A DNA stretch of 35,543 nt from a virus: IMG/VR virus record IMGVR_UViG_3300005529_001092, positions 1-35,543 of that record. One strand, 5' to 3'. Made by a program: the position numbers and the translations under genes. This document shows, piece by piece, positions 13,420 through 22,985 of the stretch (position 1 is the first letter of the stretch; the number at the start of each line of letters is the position of its first letter). A model generated the notes under the pieces. It did not search any database, had not been told where the DNA came from, and was given only the letters and a program-made list of their open reading frames with translations.

Positions 13420-14253
13420 GTGGCGGTAGGCGGCCAAGGAAGTTATCCCAGTCTCGAAGTGATCGCGAATCTGGCGCGCACGATCGTCAATGACGACAAG
13501 GCGGGTGCTACGGGTACGCCGGGCGAGGGACAAATTCTTACCGACTCAAGCGCTACGCTGCAAAACCTCATGAACTCAGCTATCCGTGATACGTATCGGG
13601 ATTGCAGCATCAGCGGCCAGCCTACGCTCATCAAAGACAACTACCTTCTGCTTGGATTGCCGCCGGTCAATAGCGCCCTCGGCCAGGGCGTGCAGAATCC
13701 TGCGGTGCAGGTAGCCATCCAGTTCGCTGGCTACTTCGACGGGCTGCAGATGTGGCCGAATCTCACGCTGCCTTCGGACCTGATTTATCCGCTGGAGATG
13801 TGGGAACGGCAAGCGGGAACAGCTAACCTTCCATTTGTGCCGATGCGCCAAGCGACCGGCGCGCTACGCTCACGCAATCAGGTGCAATGGCTGGGCGAGT
13901 GGGAATGGCGCTCCGATGGAATCTGGATGCCAGGCGCGACACTCGCGCGCGATGTGCGGCTGCGCTATATCTGCACGTTCGCCGATCTGGCTGCGCCGAA
14001 TATCGATTGGAAACAGACATACGTGCCGATTCTCGATTCGCAGGATGCCATCGCGGACAAAATTGCCGTGATCTATGCAAGGCGACTCGGAGGGTCGGCG
14101 CTCGCGGACGCGATGATGGCGGCCAAGGCGTCCATCTTCAAGCTCAAGCAGCGCATCACGAGAGACCGTCAAAAAATCGACTACCAGCGGCAGCCTTACG
14201 GAGGCTCGAACAACACGCAATCCGGCGGCGCGCTCTCACAATGGCTTTTCTAG
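13420..14253 (+). CDS. Putative head-tail connector or head-completion protein, 277 aa
   Basis: GTG 13420 has GAGGTGAT 7 bases upstream; no suitable ATG lies nearby. The protein starts MAVGGQGSYPSLEVIANLAR. It then has a mixed helical and beta body with many Trp and Tyr residues (LIYPLEMWERQAG, VQWLGEWEWRSDGIWMPG, LRLRYICTFADL), followed by a helical end and a Gln/Asn/Gly-rich tail. Helical N-terminus plus beta core, size and position after the capsid genes are like adaptor proteins that sit below the portal in podovirus-like phages. The assignment is by position and shape, not by a diagnostic motif. Confidence 0.55.
   Translation: MAVGGQGSYPSLEVIANLARTIVNDDKAGATGTPGEGQILTDSSATLQNLMNSAIRDTYRDCSISGQPTLIKDNYLLLGLPPVNSALGQGVQNPAVQVAIQFAGYFDGLQMWPNLTLPSDLIYPLEMWERQAGTANLPFVPMRQATGALRSRNQVQWLGEWEWRSDGIWMPGATLARDVRLRYICTFADLAAPNIDWKQTYVPILDSQDAIADKIAVIYARRLGGSALADAMMAAKASIFKLKQRITRDRQKIDYQRQPYGGSNNTQSGGALSQWLF
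13876..13888 (-). repeat. Degenerate 13-bp box, reverse copy
   Basis: AATCAGGTGCAAT keeps the ATCAGGTGC core of the GCACCTGAT variant. It lies inside the connector-like gene and may be chance. Confidence 0.3.
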
Positions 14254-14263
14254 GAGAACAAAC

Positions 14264-14650
14264 ATGGCAATCGCGGCAACTTTGACGGTCTACAACGCAC
14301 CTTACGGCATCGACCAAACGGCGGTGCGCAGCATTCTGCGCGGCAAGCTGGTTTGGGCGGCCGGAACTTACGCGGCTGGCGGCGTCACGCCCAATGCGCC
14401 ACCGTACGCTGACGTTTCCGGCGCGAATGTGCTCTTGGCGACGCAGAATGTACAGCCTGATTCGATCGATATCAAATCAGTTGCGGGCAGCGGCTTCATC
14501 TATCAGCGCAATAACTCGACGGGCAAGATTCAGATCTTCACAACCGGGTCGGCAGCGGGCAGCGCGCTTGAGGAACTGCCGAACGGGGCATTGCCGGCGG
14601 GTGTGACCGGCGATGTTATCGAATTCGAGGCGAGCTGGGTGCGCGCGTAG
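14264..14650 (+). CDS. Small virion or decoration-like protein, 128 aa
   Basis: ATG 14264 has TAGGAG 8 bases upstream. The sequence is beta-rich, with a pattern seen in small structural proteins following capsid genes: a variable N-terminal strand (ATLTVYNAPYGIDQTAVRS), a Gly/Ala/Pro loop, GFIYQRNNSTGKIQIFTTGS, then ELPNGALPAGVTGDVIEFEA. This ends in the typical GDVIEFEASWVRA strand. It probably decorates the capsid or tail surface. No enzymatic residues and no cysteine are seen. Confidence 0.65.
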   Translation: MAIAATLTVYNAPYGIDQTAVRSILRGKLVWAAGTYAAGGVTPNAPPYADVSGANVLLATQNVQPDSIDIKSVAGSGFIYQRNNSTGKIQIFTTGSAAGSALEELPNGALPAGVTGDVIEFEASWVRA

Positions 14651-14698
14651 CTGTCAAGCGAAGTTCTCACCTGTTTGTTCGGATTCGGTAAATATTGA

Positions 14699-17600
14699 AT
14701 GGCCCACAACGTCAAAGGTCGCGGCACGGCGGTCCTCGATACCATGTCGGGGACCGTTTCTTTGGCTCAACCGGAAAGCATCCCGGAGGGCGGCAGCCCG
14801 CGCAACCAAAATTGCACCTTCGCGGTCGGCACGGTCGCGACGCGGCGGTCTCTGCAGAATCAGTATTCGTTTCAGGGCAGCAGTGTCACCAAATTGCCGG
14901 CCCATGCAGTCTCTACACCTAACGGCGCATCGGAGCCGTGGACGAACCCCGCCGGCGTTGAAGGGGCATCCAGTTTTGCCACTGTGTCATTCGGCCCCGG
15001 CACTCAAACGCGCAACCCGGCTACGGTGGTTTCGAGCGGCGCGGGTATCCCTTGGAATAATGCGCAGGATGCCGCCTCGGGTGGGGTGGGCAGCGACGAA
15101 ACCGCTGTCATTATCGGCTTTTCGATCACCGCCAATGTGGTGAGCTTCACGCTGGCCCCGATGACGACGCCCTTTGTCGCCGGACAGCCGGTGACAATCT
15201 TCAATCTCCAAAATGGGACTTATCTCAACACGCACGTCTTGACAGTCCTTTCCTCGGGGCTAAGTGATACCACTTTTGAGGCGAGCTTTACGCATGCCGA
15301 TGTGGCGGCAACCACTGACGCAGGCGTAGCAATACCCAGCACAGCATTTGCCTCTGCCATCAATGAGGGGTTGGTGCCGCCGGTTGGTCAGTATGTCGCC
15401 TTTGCGTCGCCGGCAGGATCGGATAGTGGACCTGTTTCTACCGGCGGCGGCTGTTTCGGCGACATCTTTTTCTTTCATGTATGGATGAATGGCGTAACCG
15501 GCGTAAACGGTTGCCCCTTCGGCGGCGGAACGATCGGCACCACCAGCTCCACTTTCGTAGCGCCGCAGTTGCCGCCCGGAGCTGTCGTGCAGGCCATCAT
15601 CCCGGTAGTGAAAGGCACGACTTACGACAATAGCGCGTTTGCCTTTCAGGAGTTCTCTTACACGACGCCATCAGGCACATCGGCTATGACGCTGGATGGG
15701 ACTCTTCAACAAGGCTCTAGTCTCGGAACGGACCTATCGATACTGAGCAGCCTCACCTTTAGGATGAGCGCGGAGAGCACCCAAAACGAACTCCCTGGAG
15801 TATCGCGGACTTTTGGGTCAAACATCCAATTCTTCGGCGTAGCGATTCTTTACACTGCACCATCCCCTACGCCGGCGACGCAGCTACAAAACCTGGATGC
15901 TTCTGATTTTGGCTTTACCGTTGGGTCAGGTGCACTTTCCGGCGTACAGGTTAATTTCGATGCCGGCATGCAGTTCGGAACCGCTGCCACGCTCATAGCG
16001 CAGCTCACATTGGGCGGCGTGCCAGTGGGAACGCCCAAACTCATCAGCGCGGGGCCGTGGGCTACGAGTTACACCCTTGGCGGACCTACCGATCTATGGG
16101 GCCTGTCGTCGCTGACAGGAGCCCAGGTAAATGATCCCAGTGGTATCGGCATCATCATCAGCGGCACATTGCTCGATGGATCTCAGGTTGATCTCAACAA
16201 TCTGAGCATGACGATTGATTTCCCTTCTCCGACGACTGCGGATTTCCTCGACGCCACACAGTACGGATTTAATCTGACGACGCCGGTTACAGGCCTCGCC
16301 GGATCGTTTGCCGGTTCGGGCTCTGGGCAAATCTCTGTGCAGTTGCTTATGAACGGAGCGCCGGTCGGGACCGCCAAGCAATTCACGTTGCCTGGCAGCA
16401 CTGCTATCGTCACTTTTGGCGCGCCCACCGATACTTGGGGCCTTGGCGGCTTCACGGATGCACAATTGAATGCCACCACATTCGGATTGCGCTTTGCTCT
16501 GGTGTCAGGCACAAGCGCCAGCATCCAAGATGCGCAACTTGTCGCATGGATCGCGCCCGCCGCAGCCAACTTCGATTACGTAACCACGTTCGAGGATAGC
16601 TTTGGCAATATCTTCACGCTTGCGCTCGACTCGAAGGGCGATTTCTGGATTGAGGATGTGCTCAACAATCCGAACGTGCTTACGCCCTTGTTTGAGGGCA
16701 TGCCGAATAACAGCTTTGCCTCATCGTTCACGGCAGACTCGCGCCAGTTTATCGCAATCTCGAATCTGCTTGCAGGCAACTATCCGCCACAGAGCTATGG
16801 TCAGTATCGCGACCGTGTTTCACAGGTGGGTCCGGGCGCAGCGCCCGCCTTTGCCGGCACACTGACCAGCGGCGCAACGGCTAACATCACCGCCTACTCT
16901 GCCTCGGGAAGCACGCTGACACTTACAGCCGCCAATACATTCTCTGCCGCCGAAGTGGTGACCATTCAGGCAAGCAGCGGCGATCCACTTTTCCCGCTCA
17001 ACGGACTCAGCTTCAATGTGCTAGGAGCGGGGCTTTCCCCTACGCAGTTTGAAATCTCAACTTCCGCCATTACGGGTAGCGGCAGCTCGACCGCAACCGC
17101 TATCGGCACGTACACCTATCCCATTGCGGCATCTCCAAACGGCATCACACAGTTTCCTTTCTGGAATCAGGCGCAAGGATATCAGTCGCAGTTCGATGAC
17201 ATTCTGTGGAGCGCGGGGCCGGGCTCAACCTCATCAGGCAACGTCATCACGATCTATTACCTGCAGGGCAGCCATGGATTGCCAGATGCCAATCTGGTGG
17301 CCGCCGTGCAGGCGCAAAAGTTCCCGGTCTATGTCTACGTCTCGGGTTGCACCAATCAGCCGCGGGCGAATGGCACATGGCTGGTAACGAGCGTGGGTGT
17401 GGGAACGCCGCCCGGCGGCGCCGCGACGCGCTGGTACTTCACTTTCAACATCAACGAAACCGGCTATCAGAACGAGGGCAGCGGCGCTAACTCTGCACCG
17501 GGCCAGTATCAAATGACGGTGGCGACACTGACCACCACGCTACCGCTGCCGGGCGTGGCAACCGGCGATTCCATCACAGTTTCCGGCGTTCCGGTGACCT

Positions 17601-20119
17601 CGTGGAATAACACTTGGCCGATCGTGGATTCGCTAAACTCGGGATCATACTCGATTTCGCAGACCTCGATGGATTCCTCGGGCACGGCTACCTATAACTG
17701 GGCTCTGGCGGGCAGCACATCGGCCGCGCCGCAGCCGGGCCAGCTTGTGACGGTTACGGGAACGCTGAACGGGAATGGTGTCTTCAATGTCACAGACGCC
17801 GTGATTGCCACCGTAACGGGATCTTCGTCGGGAACTTTCACCATCACCGGATTTGCGCCGCAGGTGATCACGTCGCAGGTGGAGTCCGGACAGGCTACAA
17901 CTTCGGGCACGCAATTCCAGATCGACCCCGGCGCGTTGACGCTGAACAGTTCAGATAATCCGATCTACGGCAACTCGGGCGGCGGCTATGTGACGCTGGT
18001 TGGATCAACTTCAGTGGTCATCGCACCCGGCACGCGCAAGGGCACAGTTTTCTTTATCACCCGCAATGGCTATTGGACAGCGCCCGCGCCTCCGGTGCAA
18101 TTTACCGTAGCGCGCAACTCAAATTACATCAAAGTCTCGAACATCCCAATCGGGCCGCCCAACGTGATTGCGCGCGGCATTGCGCTTACCGAGGCGGGGC
18201 AGAATGGGCAGCCGGGAGCCAGCTTCTACACGATCCCTGAGCCGGTGCAGTATGTCTTCAACGGAATCACGTATCTTTCGTCTTCGCTCATCATCAATGA
18301 CAATTCGACTACGAATGCCCAGTTCACTTTTCCCGATTCTGTACTTTTAAATGCAGAAGAGATTGACATCCAGGGTAACGATCTTTTCAACCTGACAGAA
18401 CTGGGTGATTCGGCCTGGTGCACCCAGTATCACGGCCGCAGCGTATGGGGCAGGGTCAGCAACAAAGTCCCGAACTTCCTCAATATGAGCTTCGACGGGG
18501 GATATAACCCCAACCCAGCCGGAAATCTGTTGCCGCTTGGCTGGGGCGCTGACCTTACCACGATGCCGTTCAACTCGCAGCCGACGTTGCTGGTGTCACC
18601 GATCTTTGGCAACTCATGGTACATCCTGAACCAGACAGGCAGCCCGGCGGCAGCGCTGGGGCGCATCACGCAAAGCGCTTACCGCGACTACAACAACGTT
18701 GCTATCCTGCAGCCCGAGATTGCTTACTCTGTGCGTGTGACATGCCGCACGCCCGGTGGCGCAACCGTGGGCGCGCTGGTGGTGGACCTGACCGGAGCGA
18801 ATACCGGGAACGGCTACGGAAACACTTATGGCACCTTCACGCTGAATACGAGCGCCATGACTACGGCCATGGCGACTTATAGCGGCACGCTGCTGACAAC
18901 ACCGTTTGCGAGCGTACCCACGGACCTGGTACTGCGCGTGTGGGCAGCGAATCTGGCTGCAGGCGGCGACATTGAAATTGATCGCATTGAGATTTTTCCC
19001 ACCATTGCGCCGGTTAACCTGACCGGGCTCACGATGAGCTACAAGAACGACTGGGAATCGTTCGACCTGGTGACAGGCGGTACCGATACCAACACAGTGA
19101 ATGCGCAGCCAGCCAACGGCGCTTTTGTGATTCACGATCAGCTTTACGTGGTGAAGGAAAGTTCGCTGGGCTACCTGAGCGATACGCCTAATCAAGAGCC
19201 GGCCAACTGGAACCCTTTCCGCGAAGTCTCAAACGTGGCGGGAGCCGCCGGAATCAACGCCTTCGACGTGGGCGAGGAATGGGCCATCATGGCCTGCCAG
19301 AACGGCCTCTATGCGTTCAACGGCGGCGCTCCGGTGCCGATGCATCAGGAAATCCTTGAGATTTGGCGATCGATCAACTGGAATTATGGGCACACCATCT
19401 GCGTGCGCAACGATGTGGCGAATCGACATATTCTGATTTCGGTGCCGATGGCTACGCCGAATCAATGGTGTCCGGATTTCCCGGTGAACGCGAATCCGAC
19501 CGCGCCCAATGTGGTACTGTGCCTGGACTACAAGGGCATCGAGACTATCGAAGAACTGATAGGGGCCGCGCCAATCCACATCACCATGATGGGTCAGATG
19601 GCGGTTCACGATCTGCGCCGCAAGTGGTCTCTGTGGTCAATTACTTCGCCGTACATGGCGGTGTGTAAGCGCAGCGAATTGCTCAGCGAGATGCTCGTCT
19701 GCTCCGGTTTGGGCGATGCAGCGCTGTCGTCCTTTGCGAATCTTATCCCCGGCGCCGACAACGGCGTACCGTTCACGCACAGCTATTGCACGTATGGGTT
19801 TGTGGATGAGAAGAAAGCAGAGCAGAACCCGATGCTCGGGCAGTGGAATAAGCGGTATGCGTGGTGGGATGCGATTCTGCGCGGACAGGGCAAAGGCACG
19901 CTGACTTTCTTCCAGAACATTCTCGCAGCGCCATTCCCGTGGACGGTGCCGGGTGGTGTTACGCTGACCGACCCCGCCCCGAATGACCTCTCCGGGCCGC
20001 TGAACGAATATGCGATGCGGCTCTTTGTTGAATTCAAAATGAACGGTCTGAATACGCGCTTTAGCTGGCAATGCATGCGGCTGGCTGCGAATCCAGACCC
20101 ATGGCAACCAATCAGGTAA
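14699..20119 (+). CDS. Giant tail or nozzle-type virion protein, 1806 aa
   Basis: The start MAHNVKGRGTAVLDTMSG and PESIPEGGSPRNQNCTFAVG followed by TRRSL resemble the N-terminus of phage nozzle or packaged-DNA-stabilising proteins. The C-terminal about 350 residues (VIHDQLYVVKESSLGYLSDT, then EEWAIMACQNGLYAFNGG and ISVPMATPN) look like their beta-propeller core. Between these lie inserted modules: a beta module at about 137-212, two tandem related domains of about 100 aa at 399-503 and 517-618 (each with a V.L.L.G.PVGT.K......PTD.WGL core), and further beta modules near 729-805 and 1010-1065. The insertions explain the unusual length. The ATG has no clear ribosome binding site. It probably forms the tail tube/tip with host-facing domains. 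Confidence 0.7.
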   Translation: MAHNVKGRGTAVLDTMSGTVSLAQPESIPEGGSPRNQNCTFAVGTVATRRSLQNQYSFQGSSVTKLPAHAVSTPNGASEPWTNPAGVEGASSFATVSFGPGTQTRNPATVVSSGAGIPWNNAQDAASGGVGSDETAVIIGFSITANVVSFTLAPMTTPFVAGQPVTIFNLQNGTYLNTHVLTVLSSGLSDTTFEASFTHADVAATTDAGVAIPSTAFASAINEGLVPPVGQYVAFASPAGSDSGPVSTGGGCFGDIFFFHVWMNGVTGVNGCPFGGGTIGTTSSTFVAPQLPPGAVVQAIIPVVKGTTYDNSAFAFQEFSYTTPSGTSAMTLDGTLQQGSSLGTDLSILSSLTFRMSAESTQNELPGVSRTFGSNIQFFGVAILYTAPSPTPATQLQNLDASDFGFTVGSGALSGVQVNFDAGMQFGTAATLIAQLTLGGVPVGTPKLISAGPWATSYTLGGPTDLWGLSSLTGAQVNDPSGIGIIISGTLLDGSQVDLNNLSMTIDFPSPTTADFLDATQYGFNLTTPVTGLAGSFAGSGSGQISVQLLMNGAPVGTAKQFTLPGSTAIVTFGAPTDTWGLGGFTDAQLNATTFGLRFALVSGTSASIQDAQLVAWIAPAAANFDYVTTFEDSFGNIFTLALDSKGDFWIEDVLNNPNVLTPLFEGMPNNSFASSFTADSRQFIAISNLLAGNYPPQSYGQYRDRVSQVGPGAAPAFAGTLTSGATANITAYSASGSTLTLTAANTFSAAEVVTIQASSGDPLFPLNGLSFNVLGAGLSPTQFEISTSAITGSGSSTATAIGTYTYPIAASPNGITQFPFWNQAQGYQSQFDDILWSAGPGSTSSGNVITIYYLQGSHGLPDANLVAAVQAQKFPVYVYVSGCTNQPRANGTWLVTSVGVGTPPGGAATRWYFTFNINETGYQNEGSGANSAPGQYQMTVATLTTTLPLPGVATGDSITVSGVPVTSWNNTWPIVDSLNSGSYSISQTSMDSSGTATYNWALAGSTSAAPQPGQLVTVTGTLNGNGVFNVTDAVIATVTGSSSGTFTITGFAPQVITSQVESGQATTSGTQFQIDPGALTLNSSDNPIYGNSGGGYVTLVGSTSVVIAPGTRKGTVFFITRNGYWTAPAPPVQFTVARNSNYIKVSNIPIGPPNVIARGIALTEAGQNGQPGASFYTIPEPVQYVFNGITYLSSSLIINDNSTTNAQFTFPDSVLLNAEEIDIQGNDLFNLTELGDSAWCTQYHGRSVWGRVSNKVPNFLNMSFDGGYNPNPAGNLLPLGWGADLTTMPFNSQPTLLVSPIFGNSWYILNQTGSPAAALGRITQSAYRDYNNVAILQPEIAYSVRVTCRTPGGATVGALVVDLTGANTGNGYGNTYGTFTLNTSAMTTAMATYSGTLLTTPFASVPTDLVLRVWAANLAAGGDIEIDRIEIFPTIAPVNLTGLTMSYKNDWESFDLVTGGTDTNTVNAQPANGAFVIHDQLYVVKESSLGYLSDTPNQEPANWNPFREVSNVAGAAGINAFDVGEEWAIMACQNGLYAFNGGAPVPMHQEILEIWRSINWNYGHTICVRNDVANRHILISVPMATPNQWCPDFPVNANPTAPNVVLCLDYKGIETIEELIGAAPIHITMMGQMAVHDLRRKWSLWSITSPYMAVCKRSELLSEMLVCSGLGDAALSSFANLIPGADNGVPFTHSYCTYGFVDEKKAEQNPMLGQWNKRYAWWDAILRGQGKGTLTFFQNILAAPFPWTVPGGVTLTDPAPNDLSGPLNEYAMRLFVEFKMNGLNTRFSWQCMRLAANPDPWQPIR
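15924..15936 (-). repeat. 13-bp box, reverse copy inside giant tail gene (one mismatch)
   Basis: GGTCAGGTGCACT differs from the reverse consensus at the first base only. It is located in the first of the two tandem domains. Confidence 0.5.
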
Positions 20120-20122
20120 GGT

Positions 20123-20698
20123 ATGGCGACACCGGCAGGAAGTCTCGACGGCGGCAGGCTGCTCAACGAGGTGGCGTTGAAAGATCCTCGCCTTGGGCAA
20201 CTTCTACAAAACGTGATCGACGGAATCAACCGGCTGGGGCTGAATGTGGGTGCGTCTCCGGTGGGCGATGTGACGCCGCCAAAGCCGCCCGATTCGGTCT
20301 CGGTGAAGGTGTCGGGCGAGATGATGCACATCTCCATCAATCACGCGGGGGAACTAAACCGCGGCGTGCGGTACTTCTCGGAAATATCGACTTCGCCGTC
20401 TTTCGGGCAGCCTATCGTGATCGACCACGGCACCAGCCGCACGTCACATCCGATCCCGCTACCAACACAGGATGACAGTAGCAGTCCGGTTACATACTAC
20501 GTGCGATCGTATGCGCAGAATCCGGGAGGCCCGCCGTCCGCGCCGACCGTGGTGGGCGGCATTGGCTCGCCTACAGGATTCACCATGACCGGCGGCACCA
20601 AAATGACGTTGCTGCCATCGACCGGCAGCGGCACGGCACCCAGTACCGGCCAGAGCGCTGGACAAGGCATGGGACGGTTTCAAAAGAGGCAATCATGA
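20123..20698 (+). CDS. Fibronectin type III-like virion protein, 191 aa
   Basis: ATG 20123 follows the giant gene by three bases. The N-terminus is helical (LDGGRLLNEVALKDPRLGQL), then from about 55 there is a single FN3-like beta sandwich (PPKPPDSVSVKVSGEMMHIS, with VRYFSEISTSPSFG, ending TYYVRSYAQNPGGPPSAP). The tail is Gly/Thr/Ser-rich. FN3 domains on phage virions usually mediate weak surface contacts. The layout suggests a small accessory protein attached to the tail. The end overlaps the next start by ATGA. Confidence 0.72.
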   Translation: MATPAGSLDGGRLLNEVALKDPRLGQLLQNVIDGINRLGLNVGASPVGDVTPPKPPDSVSVKVSGEMMHISINHAGELNRGVRYFSEISTSPSFGQPIVIDHGTSRTSHPIPLPTQDDSSSPVTYYVRSYAQNPGGPPSAPTVVGGIGSPTGFTMTGGTKMTLLPSTGSGTAPSTGQSAGQGMGRFQKRQS

Positions 20699-21093
20699 TT
20701 GTGCGCGATGCGACATTTGAGGACAGCAGTACCATTTCGGAAATTCACGCCGCAATGGGGCTTGACTACCGCTTACCCGATCTGAACTCGCCCCTATTCT
20801 TCGTGCGCAAGGTGGCCGAGCGGGATGGAATCGTGCGCGGGGCATGCTTTTTGCGGATTTGTGCCGAATGCTATCTGTGGCTTGCGCCCGAGCAAACTGC
20901 ACCTGATAAAATGAGAACCATGGAAGCCTTGCAGCCTGAAATTCTGCGCGCTGCTTGGGCGAAAGGCCTTGACGATATCGAGGCCCGCATTCCTGAGACC
21001 CTAGAACGCCGCTTTCATAAGCGCCTGACGCAGCTTGGATGGACGGCTAACCGCAATGGTTGGCACCCATGGTCTAGGGAAACATATGCGTGA
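20695..21093 (+). CDS. GNAT-like phage protein, 132 aa
   Basis: The beginning MIVRDATFEDSSTISEIHAA and the following DYRLPDLNSPLFFVRKVAER, GIVRGACFLRICAECYLW match small acetyltransferase-fold proteins often found in tail or lysis regions of phages. The fold looks reduced: I cannot see a clear acetyl-CoA loop (Q/RxxGxG/A), so catalysis is doubtful. The C-terminus is a Trp-rich segment (LGWTANRNGWHPWSRE). A forward 13-bp box with an extended -10 (TGATAAAAT) lies inside at 20896-20912, seven bases before an in-frame ATG at 20920, so a shorter internal product of 57 aa is conceivable. Confidence 0.7.
   Translation: MIVRDATFEDSSTISEIHAAMGLDYRLPDLNSPLFFVRKVAERDGIVRGACFLRICAECYLWLAPEQTAPDKMRTMEALQPEILRAAWAKGLDDIEARIPETLERRFHKRLTQLGWTANRNGWHPWSRETYA
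20896..20912 (+). promoter_or_regulatory. 13-bp box with extended -10 inside CDS
   Basis: ACTGCACCTGATA overlaps TGATAAAAT (TGn plus TAAAAT at 20907-20912). ATG 20920 follows after seven bases, in the same frame as the GNAT-like gene and with the same geometry as the small terminase promoter. It is an internal promoter candidate for the genes from 21086 onwards. Confidence 0.4.
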
Positions 21094-21637
21094 CGCAGCC
21101 AATGCGGCGTTGAATGCCGCCAAAACAGCCTCTACAACCGCTGGACAGTACGGCTCGACAGCCGCCGGCATCGGCGCGAACCTGGTGCCCTTTCTGACGC
21201 GCCAGATGACCAATCCGCAGGGCATGAGCCAGCAGGATATCGGTGCGCAGTTGACGAGCGAGCTTGCGGGCACGGGCGGCGCAACCTCTGGCCTGACCGG
21301 TGCGGCCAATAAAATGGCTACCGTCACGCGCAACCCGATGGGCTTCTCGGCGGCGCTCGATGCGGCGGCACGCACGGCTGACAAGGCGAATGCGGGCGCG
21401 GGTGAAAGAATTGCCGCCAACAATGCCAACATCAAACTCCAGCAGCAGAACGAGGCCGCGCAGCAGCTTGGCGGCCTGTATGGAACCGCGGGCAGGCTTG
21501 GCGTGGAATCGCAGGGGCAGGTTGCGCCGGATGTGAACGCGGCGGCTGATGCGAATAAGACCGGATGGCTGCAGAACATGACGGATATTATCGGTTCGCT
21601 GTCGGGTGCTTCAAAGGGACCGATGAAATACGTCTGA
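21086..21637 (+). CDS. Candidate internal virion protein, 183 aa
   Basis: The start chosen is ATG 21086 (MRDAANAALNAAKTASTTAG), with AGGGAA about 7 bases upstream; the longer form from 21035 would overlap the previous gene by almost 60 bases. The protein is extremely rich in Ala, Gly, Asn and Gln, almost all helical, without cysteine and without a typical TM segment. In podovirus-like phages, such low-complexity helical proteins after the tail gene are often internal or ejection proteins. No motif confirms this. Confidence 0.55.
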   Translation: MRDAANAALNAAKTASTTAGQYGSTAAGIGANLVPFLTRQMTNPQGMSQQDIGAQLTSELAGTGGATSGLTGAANKMATVTRNPMGFSAALDAAARTADKANAGAGERIAANNANIKLQQQNEAAQQLGGLYGTAGRLGVESQGQVAPDVNAAADANKTGWLQNMTDIIGSLSGASKGPMKYV

Positions 21638-21644
21638 GGCTACG

Positions 21645-22985
21645 ATGGCGCTGACTGATCTCCTGCCTAACTCGAATGATCCGCTGAATCTGAACGCTCC
21701 GCGTGTGTCCGCATTGCGTCCGGTTGGCCCAGAGCCTACGGCACCGGTGAATATGGGCGATGCGCCTATGCCGCAGTTGCCCACGCTTCGGCCCTTAGTG
21801 ACTAGCCCGCGCGAGCAACAGATTCAATCATTGACGCAGAAGATTAACGCATTCGAGAATCCTGGACCGTCGAAGCCTGGATTCTGGCACCGGCTCGGGC
21901 AGATTTCAGCCAGGATCGGCAACATTGCGGGCGATGTGGTTGCCCCGCACACGATGGAACTTATCCCCGGAACGCAATTGAATCGCGAGATGCAGCACCA
22001 GCAGAATTTGGCTGAGCGCGCCGGTTTGCAAAAGCAGGATTTGGACGAACAGAACGCAGCGAGCGAGAATGCTTTGCGCGGCGCACAGACGGCGGAAATT
22101 CCAGCGCGGGCCAACCTGGAGAATGCCGAGGCCGACAAAGACCGGGCGGCGGTGGCGAACGGCCCGGACCTCGCCACGGCCTATGCGCACCGGGTCAATC
22201 AGGTGCTTAGGGAAAACGGCGATCCCTCCACAGATCCGACAGTGATGTATTTACAGCACGCGATCACAGATATTCAGCGGAAACCTTTGCCGAAGGGGCT
22301 TGAGAAAGTTGACCTCGTTGGTCCGGATGGCAAGCCGATGGCGGCTAACTATGACCCCGCAAAGGGCGTTTATACCGATGCGTCCGGCAAGGTTATCCCG
22401 AATCCGAGGCCATACGAAAAGCCGAACCAAGCTGGCATGGTTACCGTGGTTGCCCCAGATCCCAATAACCCCGGCGGCGGTATTGTCGAGCGAGTAGGAG
22501 CAGGCGCGCATTTAGCGCCGGGCTCCATGACGGCATCGCAGTACGGCGTCGGCGCTGCGGCGGATGTGAAGCAGGACAAGGCGCGCAAGCAGGCGGCAGA
22601 AGAGGCGCAGAAAGACTACAAGCTGATGCAGACTCTTGCCGCCAATCCGTCGCCTACAAACGATCTTGCCATGGTGATGCACTACATCGGCGCGACCAAG
22701 CCGGACTCCATCGGCAAACTACGACTCAACCAGAACGAAATCGCTCTCGTGATGGGAACGCGCAGCAGCTTTGGCGATCTTGAGGCGATGGAAGAGAAAG
22801 TGCGCAACGGGCAAAAGTTGACGCCCGAGCAGCGCAACAACATGCTGGAGACCATGCGCATTCTTTCCGCGTCGTCAGGCGATACGGGCGGTGGACCGCA
22901 GATGATTCGGGCGCGCGATCCGCAGGGTGTGTTGCACGAAGCCCCGGCGGGCACGCCGCTGCCGGCGGGATGGAAGGCTGAATAA
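21645..22985 (+). CDS. Candidate internal or ejection protein, 446 aa
   Basis: ATG 21645 has TGAGG 7 bases upstream. The N-terminal 80 residues are Pro-rich and extended. A strongly helical segment (LNREMQHQQNLAERAGLQKQ and QDLDEQNAASENALRGAQTA) follows at about 105-160, then a Gly/Pro-rich middle, and a second helical region (KQDKARKQAAEEAQKDYKLM). The C-terminus is a short beta-like piece. Long coiled-coil segments with low-complexity linkers and the neighbourhood suggest a protein carried in the capsid and ejected with DNA. This is inference; no lytic transglycosylase motif is visible. Confidence 0.55.
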   Translation: MALTDLLPNSNDPLNLNAPRVSALRPVGPEPTAPVNMGDAPMPQLPTLRPLVTSPREQQIQSLTQKINAFENPGPSKPGFWHRLGQISARIGNIAGDVVAPHTMELIPGTQLNREMQHQQNLAERAGLQKQDLDEQNAASENALRGAQTAEIPARANLENAEADKDRAAVANGPDLATAYAHRVNQVLRENGDPSTDPTVMYLQHAITDIQRKPLPKGLEKVDLVGPDGKPMAANYDPAKGVYTDASGKVIPNPRPYEKPNQAGMVTVVAPDPNNPGGGIVERVGAGAHLAPGSMTASQYGVGAAADVKQDKARKQAAEEAQKDYKLMQTLAANPSPTNDLAMVMHYIGATKPDSIGKLRLNQNEIALVMGTRSSFGDLEAMEEKVRNGQKLTPEQRNNMLETMRILSASSGDTGGGPQMIRARDPQGVLHEAPAGTPLPAGWKAE